Counted from the stretch's first letter, positions 15,774-25,667 are shown. The stretch: 64,000 nucleotides of DNA from Winogradskyella sp. (GCF_013213835.1 NZ_JABSSU010000003.1:62001-126000); one strand, 5' to 3'. Numbers and translations: made by a program. The notes: generated by a model from the letters alone, not told the origin.

Positions 15774-16838
15774 TTAAGAGTTTATCATCCCAAAGAAAAA
15801 CAATGACACTGTAGATATCATAACCATGATAGAAAACATAAAAGTAATTACAAAACTTTTTAGAAATGTTGTAAACCAATGTCTTTCATAAAATTTTAGT
15901 AATGCTACATAAAAATAGAAAAATGTAGACAGTACAATTAAAAGGCTAATCCAACCAGGAATTTCAAACAAGAATCTATCTATCGCCATCAATAAGGCAA
16001 ACAGTGTAAATAAAAACGAAAACAAATAGAATGTAAATACTAAATGATGAGAGTAACGACCTCTTTTAAAGTATAATATTTTGAGCATTAAAGCGAAAAG
16101 CGGCAGTAAAATAAACATAGAAATTGGCACTGCATCAAATGCTCGTCGGAGTGCATTACCTAAACCAGTACCTTTGGCCATGTTGACCACACCTTTGTAT
16201 ATGCCTTTTTCAAAATACCCAGCATCATCAGACATACCAAGCTCCTTGTAAATGACTTTATCTTTTGCGCCACTATTTATCAATGAGTCTATTTTCTTTT
16301 TATCAAAGTCCCAATCTATAAGTTGATTTCCATTTTCTGCCTGAATTAAAGAATCAACTTGTTTAATATCTACTTCGTCAATACCTAATGCATCTTTGCT
16401 CTTATCTAAAGTCTTAATGATTTCTTTTCTTTGAGTCGAATCAATCTCAACAACTACATTATCTTTTTCGTTAATTTCTAAAGGTGTATTTGCAATTCTT
16501 TCGTTGATTTCATTTGCGCCTTTTTCCCAATTAGCAATTGTAAATGAAGACAAAAAGAAGAAAATCACAGAAACAAAAAGATACATCTGTGCAGGATGCA
16601 AATACATCAATCTTTGACCGTTTACAAATCTTTTAGCTAAATAACCTGGCTTGAACATCAATGGTAAGAAGCTCTTTAAGAATCGCGCATCAAAAGAAAA
16701 GTAATTACTAATTGTGTTGTAAAACAATACACCTATTGTGAGTTCGTCATTTGTTTTCTGACCACAATGCGGACAAAATTTAAAACCCTGTTCGTATTGG
16801 TTTTCACAATTTTTGCATGTCTCTAAGTTTTCGCTCAT
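15774..16838 (-). CDS. DUF3667 membrane protein with N-terminal zinc ribbon
   Basis: 354 residues. Residues 8-27 hold two CxxC pairs (CKNC and CPHC) of a zinc ribbon, followed by the family segment FDARFLKSFLPLMFKPGYLAKRFVNGQR and the first helix around 85-100. A long hydrophilic segment (about 105-220) separates it from a group of C-terminal transmembrane helices. DUF3667 proteins are widespread in Bacteroidota; function unknown. Single gene, convergent with uvrA. Confidence 0.88.
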   Translation of the reverse strand: MSENLETCKNCENQYEQGFKFCPHCGQKTNDELTIGVLFYNTISNYFSFDARFLKSFLPLMFKPGYLAKRFVNGQRLMYLHPAQMYLFVSVIFFFLSSFTIANWEKGANEINERIANTPLEINEKDNVVVEIDSTQRKEIIKTLDKSKDALGIDEVDIKQVDSLIQAENGNQLIDWDFDKKKIDSLINSGAKDKVIYKELGMSDDAGYFEKGIYKGVVNMAKGTGLGNALRRAFDAVPISMFILLPLFALMLKILYFKRGRYSHHLVFTFYLFSFLFTLFALLMAIDRFLFEIPGWISLLIVLSTFFYFYVALLKFYERHWFTTFLKSFVITFMFSIMVMISTVSLFFFGMINS

Positions 16839-17063
16839 TGGTCTTAGTTAGCTACGATTAAAGATAAAGAATTTTATAATTTATAAGTACTAATTGAAAA
16901 ATGAATATTACTAACTTAGACATTATACAGCTCATCATATTCGTAACATAGTGTATTTGTTAGATTTAAAATAATGGCACGTTAATTGAAAACTCAAAAG
17001 TAGAACGTAAGCCTAAAAGTCCTAAACGAGTTAGAGACTAGGTGAATCTAAAAACCTATAAGT

Positions 17064-17747
17064 ATGAAAAAACAAGTACTTTTTATGGCAATGGTGTTAT
17101 TAGGAATAACATCTGCTACAGCTACAACAGCAGGATATGCTGTTTCAAATGGGGAAGATTTAAATAAAAAACGTTACCATTTTACACAACCGATAACGTT
17201 TGTAGAACGTGGTATTGAATTTTTAATCTTTCCTGACGGAAGTTTCGATTTTAACACAGATCTGTTTAATTCAGAACCATATCATGACGACTTCTATTAT
17301 AAACGAAATCGTCGTAATATAAATAGAACATATGGCGCACCTAGAAGCGGCTATTCTGAAAATGGTGGTATTCTTATAAGACACAATAGATTTGGTCAAG
17401 TAAGACGTATTGGGAATGTTTTTCTTAATTACGATAGACAAGGTCGTTTAAAAAGAGTTGGCACTTTATATATAACCTACAGAAGAGGTAGAATGACACA
17501 AGTTGGTGGATTACGATTATTATATAATAGACATGGTGAGATAATTGGTTCAAGAGGACAAATTAATTTCAATAATACGACTTGTGGTCTTTGGGATAAT
17601 GAATTTTTCAATTCAGATTACACCTTTAATGATTATGATTTTAATCCATGGGAATCTGGTTGGGAAAGCGACAATGATTATTTCTATTACCGAAAAAATG
17701 GAAAAGTTAAAAGACATAAGAAAGTGAACAGTCAGCATCGAGGATAA
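17064..17747 (+). CDS. Exported protein of unknown function, paralogue of the next gene
   Basis: 227 residues. Cleavable signal peptide at 1-24 (VLLGITSATATTAGYA). The mature part has a beta-rich region with repeated xRxGxVFLNYDRQGRLKRVG-type units at about 108-150 (RIGNVFLNYDRQGRLKRVG, then VGGLRLLYN), the same unit seen in the following gene. C-terminus is rich in Asn, Asp, Tyr and ends basic. No known domain recognised. A stem-loop terminator follows. Confidence 0.8.
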   Translation: MKKQVLFMAMVLLGITSATATTAGYAVSNGEDLNKKRYHFTQPITFVERGIEFLIFPDGSFDFNTDLFNSEPYHDDFYYKRNRRNINRTYGAPRSGYSENGGILIRHNRFGQVRRIGNVFLNYDRQGRLKRVGTLYITYRRGRMTQVGGLRLLYNRHGEIIGSRGQINFNNTTCGLWDNEFFNSDYTFNDYDFNPWESGWESDNDYFYYRKNGKVKRHKKVNSQHRG

Positions 17748-17772
17748 GGCTTCTTTAGTTTAGGTAAAAATA

Positions 17773-17810
17773 AAGCCCTGAATAGTATAGAGAACTGTTC
17801 GGGGTTTTTA
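17773..17810 (+). terminator. Intrinsic terminator
   Basis: Fourteen-base stem (17773-17786 with 17794-17807), all pairs Watson-Crick or G-T wobble, ending in a short T run. Separates the two paralogous genes. Confidence 0.8.
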
Positions 17811-17906
17811 CTGAAAATAATTACAGTACTTAATATCAATTAGTTATGTTTTTTGGCATGCTGTTTGATCTCTTAATAATGAGTTTAATCTTAAAACCTA
17901 TTAATT

Positions 17907-19175
17907 ATGAAACGGATATTATATTTATTTACAGTTTTGGTTGCTTTTAGCACAACTGTATTTGCAACCAACACAGCTACAGAAGCAGAAGCTTCATTAA
18001 ACAATTTTGTGAGAGGTTACGGAAATTCTTTCATTTTTAATGAGGCAGGCATTGAGTTCTCAGTATATGCAGATGGGCAATTTGACTTTTACATGCCTAA
18101 TTACGGACCAGATGTAAGTGTTGGAATTAATGCACCTGGATTCACCTTAAGTTTTAATGGTGGATTTGATTACAACCCATATGTACAGTATGACAGCTTT
18201 GGTGCGATCATTCAAATTGAAAATACACCAATATTCTATGATTTTTATGGAAGAGTAAATCAAATTGGTAACATCTTTATCAATTATAACAACTTTGGTA
18301 GGATTAACAGAATTGGTGGGTTAAACATATACTATAGAAATAATGTCTTTTGGAGATATGATGGATTCATTAATGTTTACAATAGAGTATATGTTTGGAG
18401 ACCTTGGCATAGATTTTACATGGTTCCACCAGTAAATTTCTGTGTAGTTAATGTGAATCCATATAGACAGTTTTATAGACCTGTAAGACACATTTGGTAT
18501 AGACCATATAGAAACAATCTGAGACACTTTGCAGTTCATAATGGAAGACGTGGAAATGCTCAAATAACTAGAAGGAATAGAAGAATCAATGAAAGGTATG
18601 TACAACGACCTAGAACAAGAGCAGAGCGTGCAACGAGAACACGAGTAGAACGCAGTAATAGAGAAATAACGAGGACTAGAAATACACGATTGACTAGTAA
18701 TGACAATACAAGAAGGAGAACGACACGCAGCGTAGAAACTAGAACTAGAAATAATTCTATTGACGCAACACCAAGTACTAGAACTGGAAATACAAGATCT
18801 ATTAGAAGTACGAGATCTACGGATAGAGTGACTACTCCAAACAGAAGTACCTCCAATAATACTAGATCAATTAGAAGTAATCGTTCAACTGAAAACAGTA
18901 GAGTTTCTAGATCAAACAGAACGTTTAGAAGTTCTGAAAGCGCAAGAGTTTCAAGCAATTCTAATAATAATGTGACCAGAAGCAGAAGTGCTGTGTCTAA
19001 CAAAGTAGAAAGAACAAATAGAAGTTCATTAAATAGTAGAAGTACAAGCAGTAGAAATACAAGAAGTACAATACAAAGTAAAAGAAAGTCATCTTCAGTA
19101 TCGACGAGATCTAATCAAGGGAGAAGTAACAATAGAGCTTCTTCAAGATCTAACACAAGACGATCTAGAGGATAA
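17907..19175 (+). CDS. Exported protein with long Arg/Ser/Thr/Asn-rich tail
   Basis: 422 residues. Signal peptide at 1-20 (VAFSTTVFA). Residues 35-200 share the beta-rich repeated unit with the upstream paralogue (VNQIGNIFINYNNFGRINRIGGLNIYY near 113-139). From about 215 to the end the protein is a low-complexity tail of R, S, T, N with repeats such as RSTRST, strongly basic and with no predicted fold. An exported, positively charged tail could bind polyanions such as nucleic acid or polysaccharide, but this is inference. Followed by a terminator shared with the convergent glycosyltransferase. Confidence 0.8.
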   Translation: MKRILYLFTVLVAFSTTVFATNTATEAEASLNNFVRGYGNSFIFNEAGIEFSVYADGQFDFYMPNYGPDVSVGINAPGFTLSFNGGFDYNPYVQYDSFGAIIQIENTPIFYDFYGRVNQIGNIFINYNNFGRINRIGGLNIYYRNNVFWRYDGFINVYNRVYVWRPWHRFYMVPPVNFCVVNVNPYRQFYRPVRHIWYRPYRNNLRHFAVHNGRRGNAQITRRNRRINERYVQRPRTRAERATRTRVERSNREITRTRNTRLTSNDNTRRRTTRSVETRTRNNSIDATPSTRTGNTRSIRSTRSTDRVTTPNRSTSNNTRSIRSNRSTENSRVSRSNRTFRSSESARVSSNSNNNVTRSRSAVSNKVERTNRSSLNSRSTSSRNTRSTIQSKRKSSSVSTRSNQGRSNNRASSRSNTRRSRG

Positions 19176-19254
19176 ATGAAATAAAGATTTTTTGGTTGGT
19201 TAGTAGAAATCCTGTGATGTTTGCCTTAAAGCACTTATGGGATTTCTCAGTTAG

Positions 19255-19281
19255 AAAGCATCTGTAATCGCAGATGCTTTT
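19255..19281. terminator. Bidirectional terminator
   Basis: Ten-base perfect stem (AAAGCATCTG with CAGATGCTTT, 19255-19264 and 19271-19280) and a six-base loop between convergent genes. A weaker stem (GAAATCC/GGATTTC) lies just upstream at about 19205-19247. Confidence 0.85.
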
Positions 19282-19284
19282 CTA

Positions 19285-20571
19285 TTATTCCAAAAGTAAA
19301 TTACCTAATTTTTCAGTAAGTGATTTTCTACTATAGGGTTGTAAACCAATAGCATTTACTTTAAGATCATTATTTTTAAATAATTCAAAATACTTTAATA
19401 TCTGTTCTTTTAATTGATTCTTGTCTTGATACTTAAAATACGAGCCTGTATTTGTAGATTTAATAATTTGTTCTATATCTGAATTCTCAGGACCAATTGC
19501 TAATATTGGTGTTTCAGAAATCATATACTCAAATAATTTCCCAGGAATGATTGCTTTTGTGTCTTCAGAATCAATCTCAATGAGTAATAAAGCCTGAGAC
19601 TTCATTTGATATTTTATAGCTTCTTCGTGATTAACGTATCCAACAATATTTAGATGGTTATTTAATCCTGAAGCTTCTATTGAAGAAACGACATCATCAC
19701 TAACAACACCAATTAAGTTCAATTGAAAAGCTTCTGAAAATTCACTGTTCTCATTTATTAACTCTGAAAGTACTTGCCAAAGTATTAATGGATTTCGCTC
19801 AGATAACAATGAACCAATATGTGATAGCGTAAAATTCTTATCCTTCTCTTCTACTCTTACAGAATGCGAATCATAACCATTAGTGATTACTGTAATAGGC
19901 TGCTCGGTCTTAGTTTCAAATTCTTGCTTGGTATGATTGCTTGTTACAATGATATGGTCAGCAGAATTCAACACTTCAGATTCTAAAGCAATATGTTTTC
20001 TTGCAGAAGATTTTGTTAGTTTTAGTGCCTTATGATAACCTATTGTAGTCCATGGATCTCGAAAATCTGCAAACCATTTTACTTTATTTAACTTTTGTAA
20101 TTGTAAACCTACAAGATGTAAACTATGCGGTGGACCAGTTGTAATTATGGTCTCTATATTTTTTTCTTCAATATATTTTGAAAGAAAAGCTACTGAAGGT
20201 TTTATCCAATTTTTCCGAGCATCTGGTATAAAGAAGTTGCCTCTAACATAAAGCATCAAACGTTCTATAAAAGATTGCTTCTTTTTCTTCGGAATAACCC
20301 CAGAACTTATAGATTTTGTGCTCTTTTTAGAAAATAGCTTAGCTAAAGCATATGGTTCTTTAATCGGTTGTTTAATAATGATAATCTCATTAGGAATATC
20401 ACTTATTAAACTTTCATCTACAATAGGATAACTCGGATTTTCTGGGCAATATACAATGGGGTCTATGCCAAACTCTGGTAAGTACTTTACAAATTTTAAC
20501 CAACGTTGTACGCCTGGTCCACCAGCTGGTGGCCAGTAATAGCAGATGATAAGTACTTTTTTCTTGTTCAT
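19285..20571 (-). CDS. GT4-type glycosyltransferase
   Basis: 428 residues from the ATG at 20569-20571; an ATG nine bases upstream falls in a palindromic repeat and is less likely. N-terminal ICYYWPPAGGPGVQRWLKF is typical of a flavobacterial glycosyltransferase family found beside YfhO; the C-terminal part keeps HIGSLLSERNPLILWQVLSEL and the GKLFEYM segment in which a Glu contacts the sugar nucleotide. Cytoplasmic, probably surface polysaccharide synthesis. Same strand as the YfhO gene upstream. Confidence 0.88.
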   Translation of the reverse strand: MNKKKVLIICYYWPPAGGPGVQRWLKFVKYLPEFGIDPIVYCPENPSYPIVDESLISDIPNEIIIIKQPIKEPYALAKLFSKKSTKSISSGVIPKKKKQSFIERLMLYVRGNFFIPDARKNWIKPSVAFLSKYIEEKNIETIITTGPPHSLHLVGLQLQKLNKVKWFADFRDPWTTIGYHKALKLTKSSARKHIALESEVLNSADHIIVTSNHTKQEFETKTEQPITVITNGYDSHSVRVEEKDKNFTLSHIGSLLSERNPLILWQVLSELINENSEFSEAFQLNLIGVVSDDVVSSIEASGLNNHLNIVGYVNHEEAIKYQMKSQALLLIEIDSEDTKAIIPGKLFEYMISETPILAIGPENSDIEQIIKSTNTGSYFKYQDKNQLKEQILKYFELFKNNDLKVNAIGLQPYSRKSLTEKLGNLLLE

Positions 20572-20577
20572 AACTTT

Positions 20578-20644
20578 CATTCCTTCGAAAGCTGGAATCT
20601 ATATGTTTTCAGAAATTTAAAGAGATTCCTGCCTTCGCAGGAAT
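20578..20644. repeat. Palindromic intergenic repeat pair
   Basis: 20625-20644 is a perfect 8-bp stem (ATTCCTGC/GCAGGAAT) with loop CTTC; 20578-20599 is a degenerate relative (CATTCC...GGAATC). Stem-loops of the form ATTCCTGCxxxxGCAGGAAT are common dispersed intergenic repeats in flavobacteria. A further degenerate copy appears at about 34910-34930. It separates YfhO from the glycosyltransferase gene. Confidence 0.6.
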
Positions 20645-20652
20645 GACAACAA

Positions 20653-23058
20653 TTAAGCTTCTTTCTTTTTAAAACTAAAAAATAGTCCTAACCCTAATAA
20701 GATAACAAATATACCTGTACTAGCTAAAGCAATGGTACTGCCAGTTTTAACAACTTTAGGCTCAAACTTAAATTCTATAGTATGGTTACCTTTTGGTAAT
20801 TTCATACCTCGAAGAACATAATTAACACGATCATGAGAAACTTGTTCGCCATTTAAATAGGTTTGCCAACCTTTACTATAATAAATTTCAGAAAAAACTA
20901 CAAAACCATCATTTGGATTAGATGAAGCATACTTTAAATAATTTGGTTTAAAAGCTTTTAATTCAATCGAAGCCATGGAATCAACAACAAAAGTAGCGTC
21001 AGAAAGCATCTCACTTGTAGTCACAGCTACGTCCTTAGTTTTTAAATCATCAAGTGCTTTAATTTCTGCATTTGCACTTTCAACTTTTTTGAGATTTTTA
21101 ATAAACCAGGCATTACCGTTTGGCTCTGTATATGCTGTAGTTGCTCTGGTTTGTCCTTGGTCATTAGCTTCAATAACATATTTGGTATTCAACATGTTAA
21201 GAACTTCGGGGTTGTTCTTATACACATGAAACTCTAATAATTCATTATAACGACCCAGCTTTGCGGCGTGATATCCAAATAACGAATTGTGATAGTAAGA
21301 TGCTTTTGCTGGCGCATTACTGGCAGCATCAAAAACTCTAAAATGACTATTGTCTTTTAATATTTGTTTATCTGCCGTATTTGGCTGATAAGGCTTGTCT
21401 ACTCGTAATGCTGATACAAAATCATCATTATTGACATATCCTTTATTTATTGACACCAAATCAAATAGAATTAAAACTGCAAATACGACTACCACAATAT
21501 TTTCATTAAGCTTTTTCTTAATAAACAAGAAAACCGCAGCGGCTGAAAGTAAAACAAGTAAAAGTGTTCTTAAAGTGTCTGTTGTAAAAAGTGACTTTCT
21601 ATCTTTAATTAATGCATCTACTAAAGGTTCTGGAATACCATTATCTCTAAAACTTTCAAAATCAAATAATGAAGATTTAAATAATAAAAAGATGATACAT
21701 AAGCCTGCTGTAATAGTAACTGAATACATCAGAGCTTTAAGCTTTTCTTCATCTTTTTCAAAATCATTAAATAATCTCATTAATGCAAAAACACCCAAAA
21801 TAGGTATACATAATTCTAATATCACTTGGATAGAACTAACTGCTCTAAACTTGTTATATAACGGCACGTAATCAATAAAAAAGTCGGTTAAAAACCCTAA
21901 GTTTTTACCATAAGACAGTAATAATGACAAAATTGTTCCGCCAACTAACCACCATTTTAGTCGACCTTTTACTAGGAATAAGCCCAATACGAATAAGAAA
22001 ATTATAACTGCACCCACATATGCAGGTGCTTCAACTATTGGCTGATCTCCCCAGTACATTGGGGCGTTTTTAGTCACTTCTAACGCTTCCATTGGTGACG
22101 CGCCCAGAGTGACATAAGTTTTATAGGTTTCAGAATCTTTTCCTATATCTTCTGAATTTCCTCCACCCATAAACTTGGGAATAAACAGATTAAAGGTTTC
22201 AGCTAATCCGTAACTATATTCTGTAATATAGGATTTATCTAATCCTGAAGTCACTTCCTTTTCCGTACCATCAGGATTGATTGTTAATTCGCTTTTACCG
22301 CGTGTACTTTCTTTGACGTACTCTTGAGTAGCTAATATATTCGTCGCATTTAAACCAACAGCCAATATTGCTGCAACGGATAACAAACCTACTGATTTAA
22401 AGAAATGAGGTAATTCTTTTTTCTTGTAGGCATCAATCAAATAAACAATTCCTAAGACAATGACTAACAATAATAAATAATAAGTCATTTGGTAATGATT
22501 AGCTACCAACTCTAGTCCTAAGGCAACTATTGTAAGTAAAAATCCCGAAATGTATTTCTTTCTAAAGGTTAGCAAAATTCCAGCTAAAACAAGCGGCATA
22601 TAAGCAATGGCGTGTGCTTTTGCATTATGCCCAACACCTAATATTATGATGAGATATGTTGAAAAACCGAAAGCTAATGACCCCAAAGCAGCAAGCTTAA
22701 AATCAACCTTGAGGACTAACAATAAAATGTAAAAACCAATAAAATAAAGAAACAGATAGTCAGCTGGTCTTGGTAAAAATCTAAGACTTAAGTCGAGCTT
22801 TTTAATATAATTATGGGGATACTTTGCGCCCAACTGATAGGTTGGCATACCACCAAATGCACTGTTTGTCCAATATGTTTCTTCACCAGTATCCTTAGCA
22901 AATTCTTTCTGTTGTTGAGCCATACCAATATAGTGCATAATATCGCTCTGAAATATTTTTTTTCCCTGTAAAACCGGACTAAAATATGCTAAAGACAATA
23001 CCACAAAGCCAATAATAACAAGAATATGTGGTAGTAAACGTTTTAAAGAAAATGCCAT
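20653..23058 (-). CDS. YfhO family membrane protein
   Basis: 801 residues with about 13 transmembrane helices, starting with a helix at 10-28 and ending with a C-terminal helix at 775-795. The extracytoplasmic segment near 720-765 (YYSKGWQTYLNGEQ, VNYVLRGMKLPKGNHTIEFKF) is the conserved C-terminal domain of YfhO proteins, which are GT-C-like membrane proteins linked in Firmicutes to lipoteichoic acid glycosylation. In Bacteroidota the substrate is unknown. The genes downstream on the same strand encode a glycosyltransferase, which fits a glycoconjugate role. Confidence 0.9.
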   Translation of the reverse strand: MAFSLKRLLPHILVIIGFVVLSLAYFSPVLQGKKIFQSDIMHYIGMAQQQKEFAKDTGEETYWTNSAFGGMPTYQLGAKYPHNYIKKLDLSLRFLPRPADYLFLYFIGFYILLLVLKVDFKLAALGSLAFGFSTYLIIILGVGHNAKAHAIAYMPLVLAGILLTFRKKYISGFLLTIVALGLELVANHYQMTYYLLLLVIVLGIVYLIDAYKKKELPHFFKSVGLLSVAAILAVGLNATNILATQEYVKESTRGKSELTINPDGTEKEVTSGLDKSYITEYSYGLAETFNLFIPKFMGGGNSEDIGKDSETYKTYVTLGASPMEALEVTKNAPMYWGDQPIVEAPAYVGAVIIFLFVLGLFLVKGRLKWWLVGGTILSLLLSYGKNLGFLTDFFIDYVPLYNKFRAVSSIQVILELCIPILGVFALMRLFNDFEKDEEKLKALMYSVTITAGLCIIFLLFKSSLFDFESFRDNGIPEPLVDALIKDRKSLFTTDTLRTLLLVLLSAAAVFLFIKKKLNENIVVVVFAVLILFDLVSINKGYVNNDDFVSALRVDKPYQPNTADKQILKDNSHFRVFDAASNAPAKASYYHNSLFGYHAAKLGRYNELLEFHVYKNNPEVLNMLNTKYVIEANDQGQTRATTAYTEPNGNAWFIKNLKKVESANAEIKALDDLKTKDVAVTTSEMLSDATFVVDSMASIELKAFKPNYLKYASSNPNDGFVVFSEIYYSKGWQTYLNGEQVSHDRVNYVLRGMKLPKGNHTIEFKFEPKVVKTGSTIALASTGIFVILLGLGLFFSFKKKEA

Positions 23059-23116
23059 GAAAAAATCCTAAAAATTGAATCTGAAAAGTAATTATTTTTT
23101 TGGTAAGAAAAGAAGA

Positions 23117-23389
23117 TTAATCAATTTCTTCAAAATCAATATACTCACCAACCTTTTCGTTTGATGATTTTGTTTGGTTAGGCATTTTGTCAATTATTGT
23201 TTCACCTTCTTTACGCTTTTGCTCAGTTCTTTGTTGAGCTTGATTCTGAAAACCACCAAACTGCTGACCAAATCTTTCTTGAGCTTTCTTAGCGGCAAAC
23301 CTCATAAGTACAGGTGCAAATATTCTAGATAGAATCTTTAACCCGTAGTACACTAGTAAGATGATTAGAATTGTTCTTAATAAGCCCAT
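23117..23389 (-). CDS. DUF4834 family small membrane protein
   Basis: 90 residues: one N-terminal helix (LLRTILIILLVYYGLKIL), basic stretch with Q-rich FGQQFGGFQNQAQQ, and C-terminal VGEYIDFEEID, the family hallmark. Function unknown; often beside YfhO in this group, as here (58 nt upstream on the same strand). Confidence 0.85.
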   Translation of the reverse strand: MGLLRTILIILLVYYGLKILSRIFAPVLMRFAAKKAQERFGQQFGGFQNQAQQRTEQKRKEGETIIDKMPNQTKSSNEKVGEYIDFEEID

Positions 23390-23424
23390 AAGCTCAAGAT
23401 TGTTATATTGTTTAATATATTATT

Positions 23425-23432
23425 CAAAAATA
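23425..23432 (-). promoter_or_regulatory. -7 element for the DUF4834-YfhO unit
   Basis: Minus-strand TATTTTTG matches TAnnTTTG, 35 nt upstream of the ATG at 23389. Confidence 0.45.
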
Positions 23433-23486
23433 CAATTATACACATTTATAATCCGTTATTATTCCTTAAAAAAAGTATAAAATACA

Positions 23487-23494
23487 TATATTTG
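23487..23494 (+). promoter_or_regulatory. -7 element for the outer-membrane protein gene
   Basis: TATATTTG matches TAnnTTTG, 18 nt before the ATG at 23513. Confidence 0.55.
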
Positions 23495-23512
23495 AATTTA
23501 AACCATAGATAA

Positions 23513-24484
23513 ATGCGAAGACTCAAATCACTTTTAATTTTTACTGCTCTACTTACCTATTCCTTTTCTTTTGCACAATATACAGACGTGATTAACTCAA
23601 ATCGTCCTGGTGTTTCAGAAAGTGCCTTTTCTGTCGGGACCAATGTTGTTCAATTTGAAGCAGGGGCATTTACTGTTAACGAAGAACATTCTAGATTAAA
23701 TTATGATGTTTCGGGATTTGGGCTAGACTTTGCAATCCGATATGGCCTATTATTTGAAGAGTTAGAATTACAGCTAGATGGTGTATATCAAAATGACACA
23801 CAAACTATAAACAGTTCAGCAGTATCAGTAGAAAATCCAAGAGCCAACTTTAGAAATCTTACTTTAGGTGCAAAGTATCTACTTTACGATCCATACAAAA
23901 ATGCAGAAGAGGCTAAACCAAATTTATACAGCTACCATGCGAATAGAAAATTTCAGTGGAAATCACTAATTCCTGCTGTATCACTATTTGTTGGGGCAAA
24001 TTTTGACACAGAAAATAATCCTTACACAGGTCCTGGAATAGAAGGATTTAGTCCTAAGGTAATGCTTGCGACTCAAAATAATTTTAATGGCGGCTGGGTA
24101 TTTGTAATGAACCTTATTAAAGATAGAATTGGTACAGATTTCTCTGATTTTCAATATATTTTAACACTGACACATTCTTTCACACCACAATGGGTTGTTT
24201 TTGGTGAAACACAAGGGATCAAGAGTGATTTTTACGCTGATAATATTTTTAGAGTTGGTGGTGCTTATTTATGGAGTTCAAATTTTCAGCTAGATGCGAA
24301 TATTGCTTTTAATACTAAGGATACTCCTTCAATTTTTAATATTGCCTTTGGTGCTTCTTATCGATTAGATTTTCATCAAGATAAACAAATTGATAACGGC
24401 AACGGAAATACTGGAAAATTCAAGAAAAAAAGAAAAAACAAAAAGAAGAAAAAGAAAAAGGAAGATACTGACGACGATCTATAA
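23513..24484 (+). CDS. Outer-membrane beta-barrel protein with poly-lysine tail
   Basis: 323 residues. Signal peptide at 1-21 (FTALLTYSFSFAQ). NSNRPGVSESAFSVGTNVVQFEAG and the regularly spaced aromatic beta-strands fit the transporter/phenol-degradation-type (MetA-pathway) outer-membrane barrel family common in flavobacteria. The last 25 residues are an unusual basic-then-acidic tail (runs of K followed by EDTDDDL), outside the barrel. Starts 8 nt before the GNAT-like gene, so the two are probably co-transcribed. Confidence 0.8.
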   Translation: MRRLKSLLIFTALLTYSFSFAQYTDVINSNRPGVSESAFSVGTNVVQFEAGAFTVNEEHSRLNYDVSGFGLDFAIRYGLLFEELELQLDGVYQNDTQTINSSAVSVENPRANFRNLTLGAKYLLYDPYKNAEEAKPNLYSYHANRKFQWKSLIPAVSLFVGANFDTENNPYTGPGIEGFSPKVMLATQNNFNGGWVFVMNLIKDRIGTDFSDFQYILTLTHSFTPQWVVFGETQGIKSDFYADNIFRVGGAYLWSSNFQLDANIAFNTKDTPSIFNIAFGASYRLDFHQDKQIDNGNGNTGKFKKKRKNKKKKKKKEDTDDDL

Positions 24485-24492
24485 CCAGCCAC

Positions 24493-25611
24493 ATGATTAC
24501 AATTAAAGAAGCTATAAGTAAAAAGGACCTTAAAGCATTTGTAAAGTTTCCTTTCTCGCTATATAAAGATTCTGAATATTGGGTTCCTCCAATAATTAAA
24601 CAAGAACTTGAAACATTTAATAAAGATAAAAATCCTATTTTCAAGGATGCTGACGCTCGCTTTTTTCTCGCTTTTAAGGACGGGAAAGTTGTTGGTCGCG
24701 TAGCAGCAATTATTAACTGGTTAGAGATTAACAATCAAGGCATAAAAAAAATGCGTTTTGGTTGGTTTGATTTTATTGATGATTTAGAAGTAAGCAAGAA
24801 ACTTCTAGAGACTGTAGAAACGATTGGAAGGAAAAATAATCTTGAGTATACTGAAGGTCCGGTAGGATTTTCTAATTTAGATAAGGTTGGTATTTTAACA
24901 GAAGGGTTTGAAAACATTGGCCCAATGATTACATGGTATAATTATCCTTATTATGTAAATCATTACCAAGCACATGGTTTCATAATTGAAAAAAAGTATT
25001 CAGAAAGTAAGTTTCTATTTGAAAATGTAAAACCAGAGGCCTTTAAAAAAGCACAAGAACTTATTAAACGAAGATACGGACTTAAGGCTCTAAAGTTTAC
25101 GAAGACAGAAGAAGTCATGCCTTACGCGGATAGAATGTTTGACTTATTTAATGAAAGTTATGCTTCGTTATCTTCATTTGTTGAAATTACTGATATTCAA
25201 AAAGAATATTTCAAGAAGAAATTTATAAGTTTTGTTAATCCTGAATACATAAAATTTGTTGTGGATAGTGAGGACAAACTTATTGGTTTTGCTATAGTAA
25301 TGCCTCGTTTTGCTGAAGCGCTTCAAAAAATTAAGGGTAATTTATTTCCTTTTGGCTTTAGGCATATTTTAAAAGCCAAGAAAAATAGTAAAGATGTTAT
25401 TTTCTATTTAATAGGGATACATCCAGAATATCAGAATAAAGGTGTACATGCTGTGATTTTTAATGAATATTATGAAGTTTTCACTGAAAAGGGTATAAAA
25501 ACTTGCTACAGAACACCAGAACTAGAGGATAATGAAGCTATCCATAAAATTTGGAAACATTTTGATCCAGTAGTATACAGACGTCGAAAAACATTTAAAA
25601 AGGATTTATAA
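24493..25611 (+). CDS. GNAT-like acetyltransferase
   Basis: 372 residues, soluble. C-terminal segment IGIHPEYQNKGVHAVIFNEYYEVF near 305-329 resembles the acetyl-CoA binding motif A of GNAT enzymes (Q/RxxGxG/A variant), followed by ELEDNEAIHKIWKHFDPVVYRRR, typical of a conserved family in many phyla annotated as N-acetyltransferase. Substrate unknown. Second gene after the outer-membrane protein; a terminator follows. Confidence 0.8.
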   Translation: MITIKEAISKKDLKAFVKFPFSLYKDSEYWVPPIIKQELETFNKDKNPIFKDADARFFLAFKDGKVVGRVAAIINWLEINNQGIKKMRFGWFDFIDDLEVSKKLLETVETIGRKNNLEYTEGPVGFSNLDKVGILTEGFENIGPMITWYNYPYYVNHYQAHGFIIEKKYSESKFLFENVKPEAFKKAQELIKRRYGLKALKFTKTEEVMPYADRMFDLFNESYASLSSFVEITDIQKEYFKKKFISFVNPEYIKFVVDSEDKLIGFAIVMPRFAEALQKIKGNLFPFGFRHILKAKKNSKDVIFYLIGIHPEYQNKGVHAVIFNEYYEVFTEKGIKTCYRTPELEDNEAIHKIWKHFDPVVYRRRKTFKKDL

Positions 25612-25614
25612 TTA

Positions 25615-25646
25615 AAAAAGGCTTTACGATATGTAAAGCCTTTACT
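25615..25646. terminator. Bidirectional terminator
   Basis: Eleven-base perfect stem (25617-25627 with 25633-25643), loop GATAT, with flanking A and T runs. Convergent genes on both sides. Confidence 0.88.
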
Positions 25647-25667
25647 ATTTTTAATTTACAACGTTGG

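Noticed and set aside
18560..19003. Leu/Val-rich open frame on the minus strand opposite the Arg/Ser tail
   Set aside because: It is the complement of a low-complexity AGA/AGT tract; leucine and valine repeats follow mechanically. No start context and no domain.
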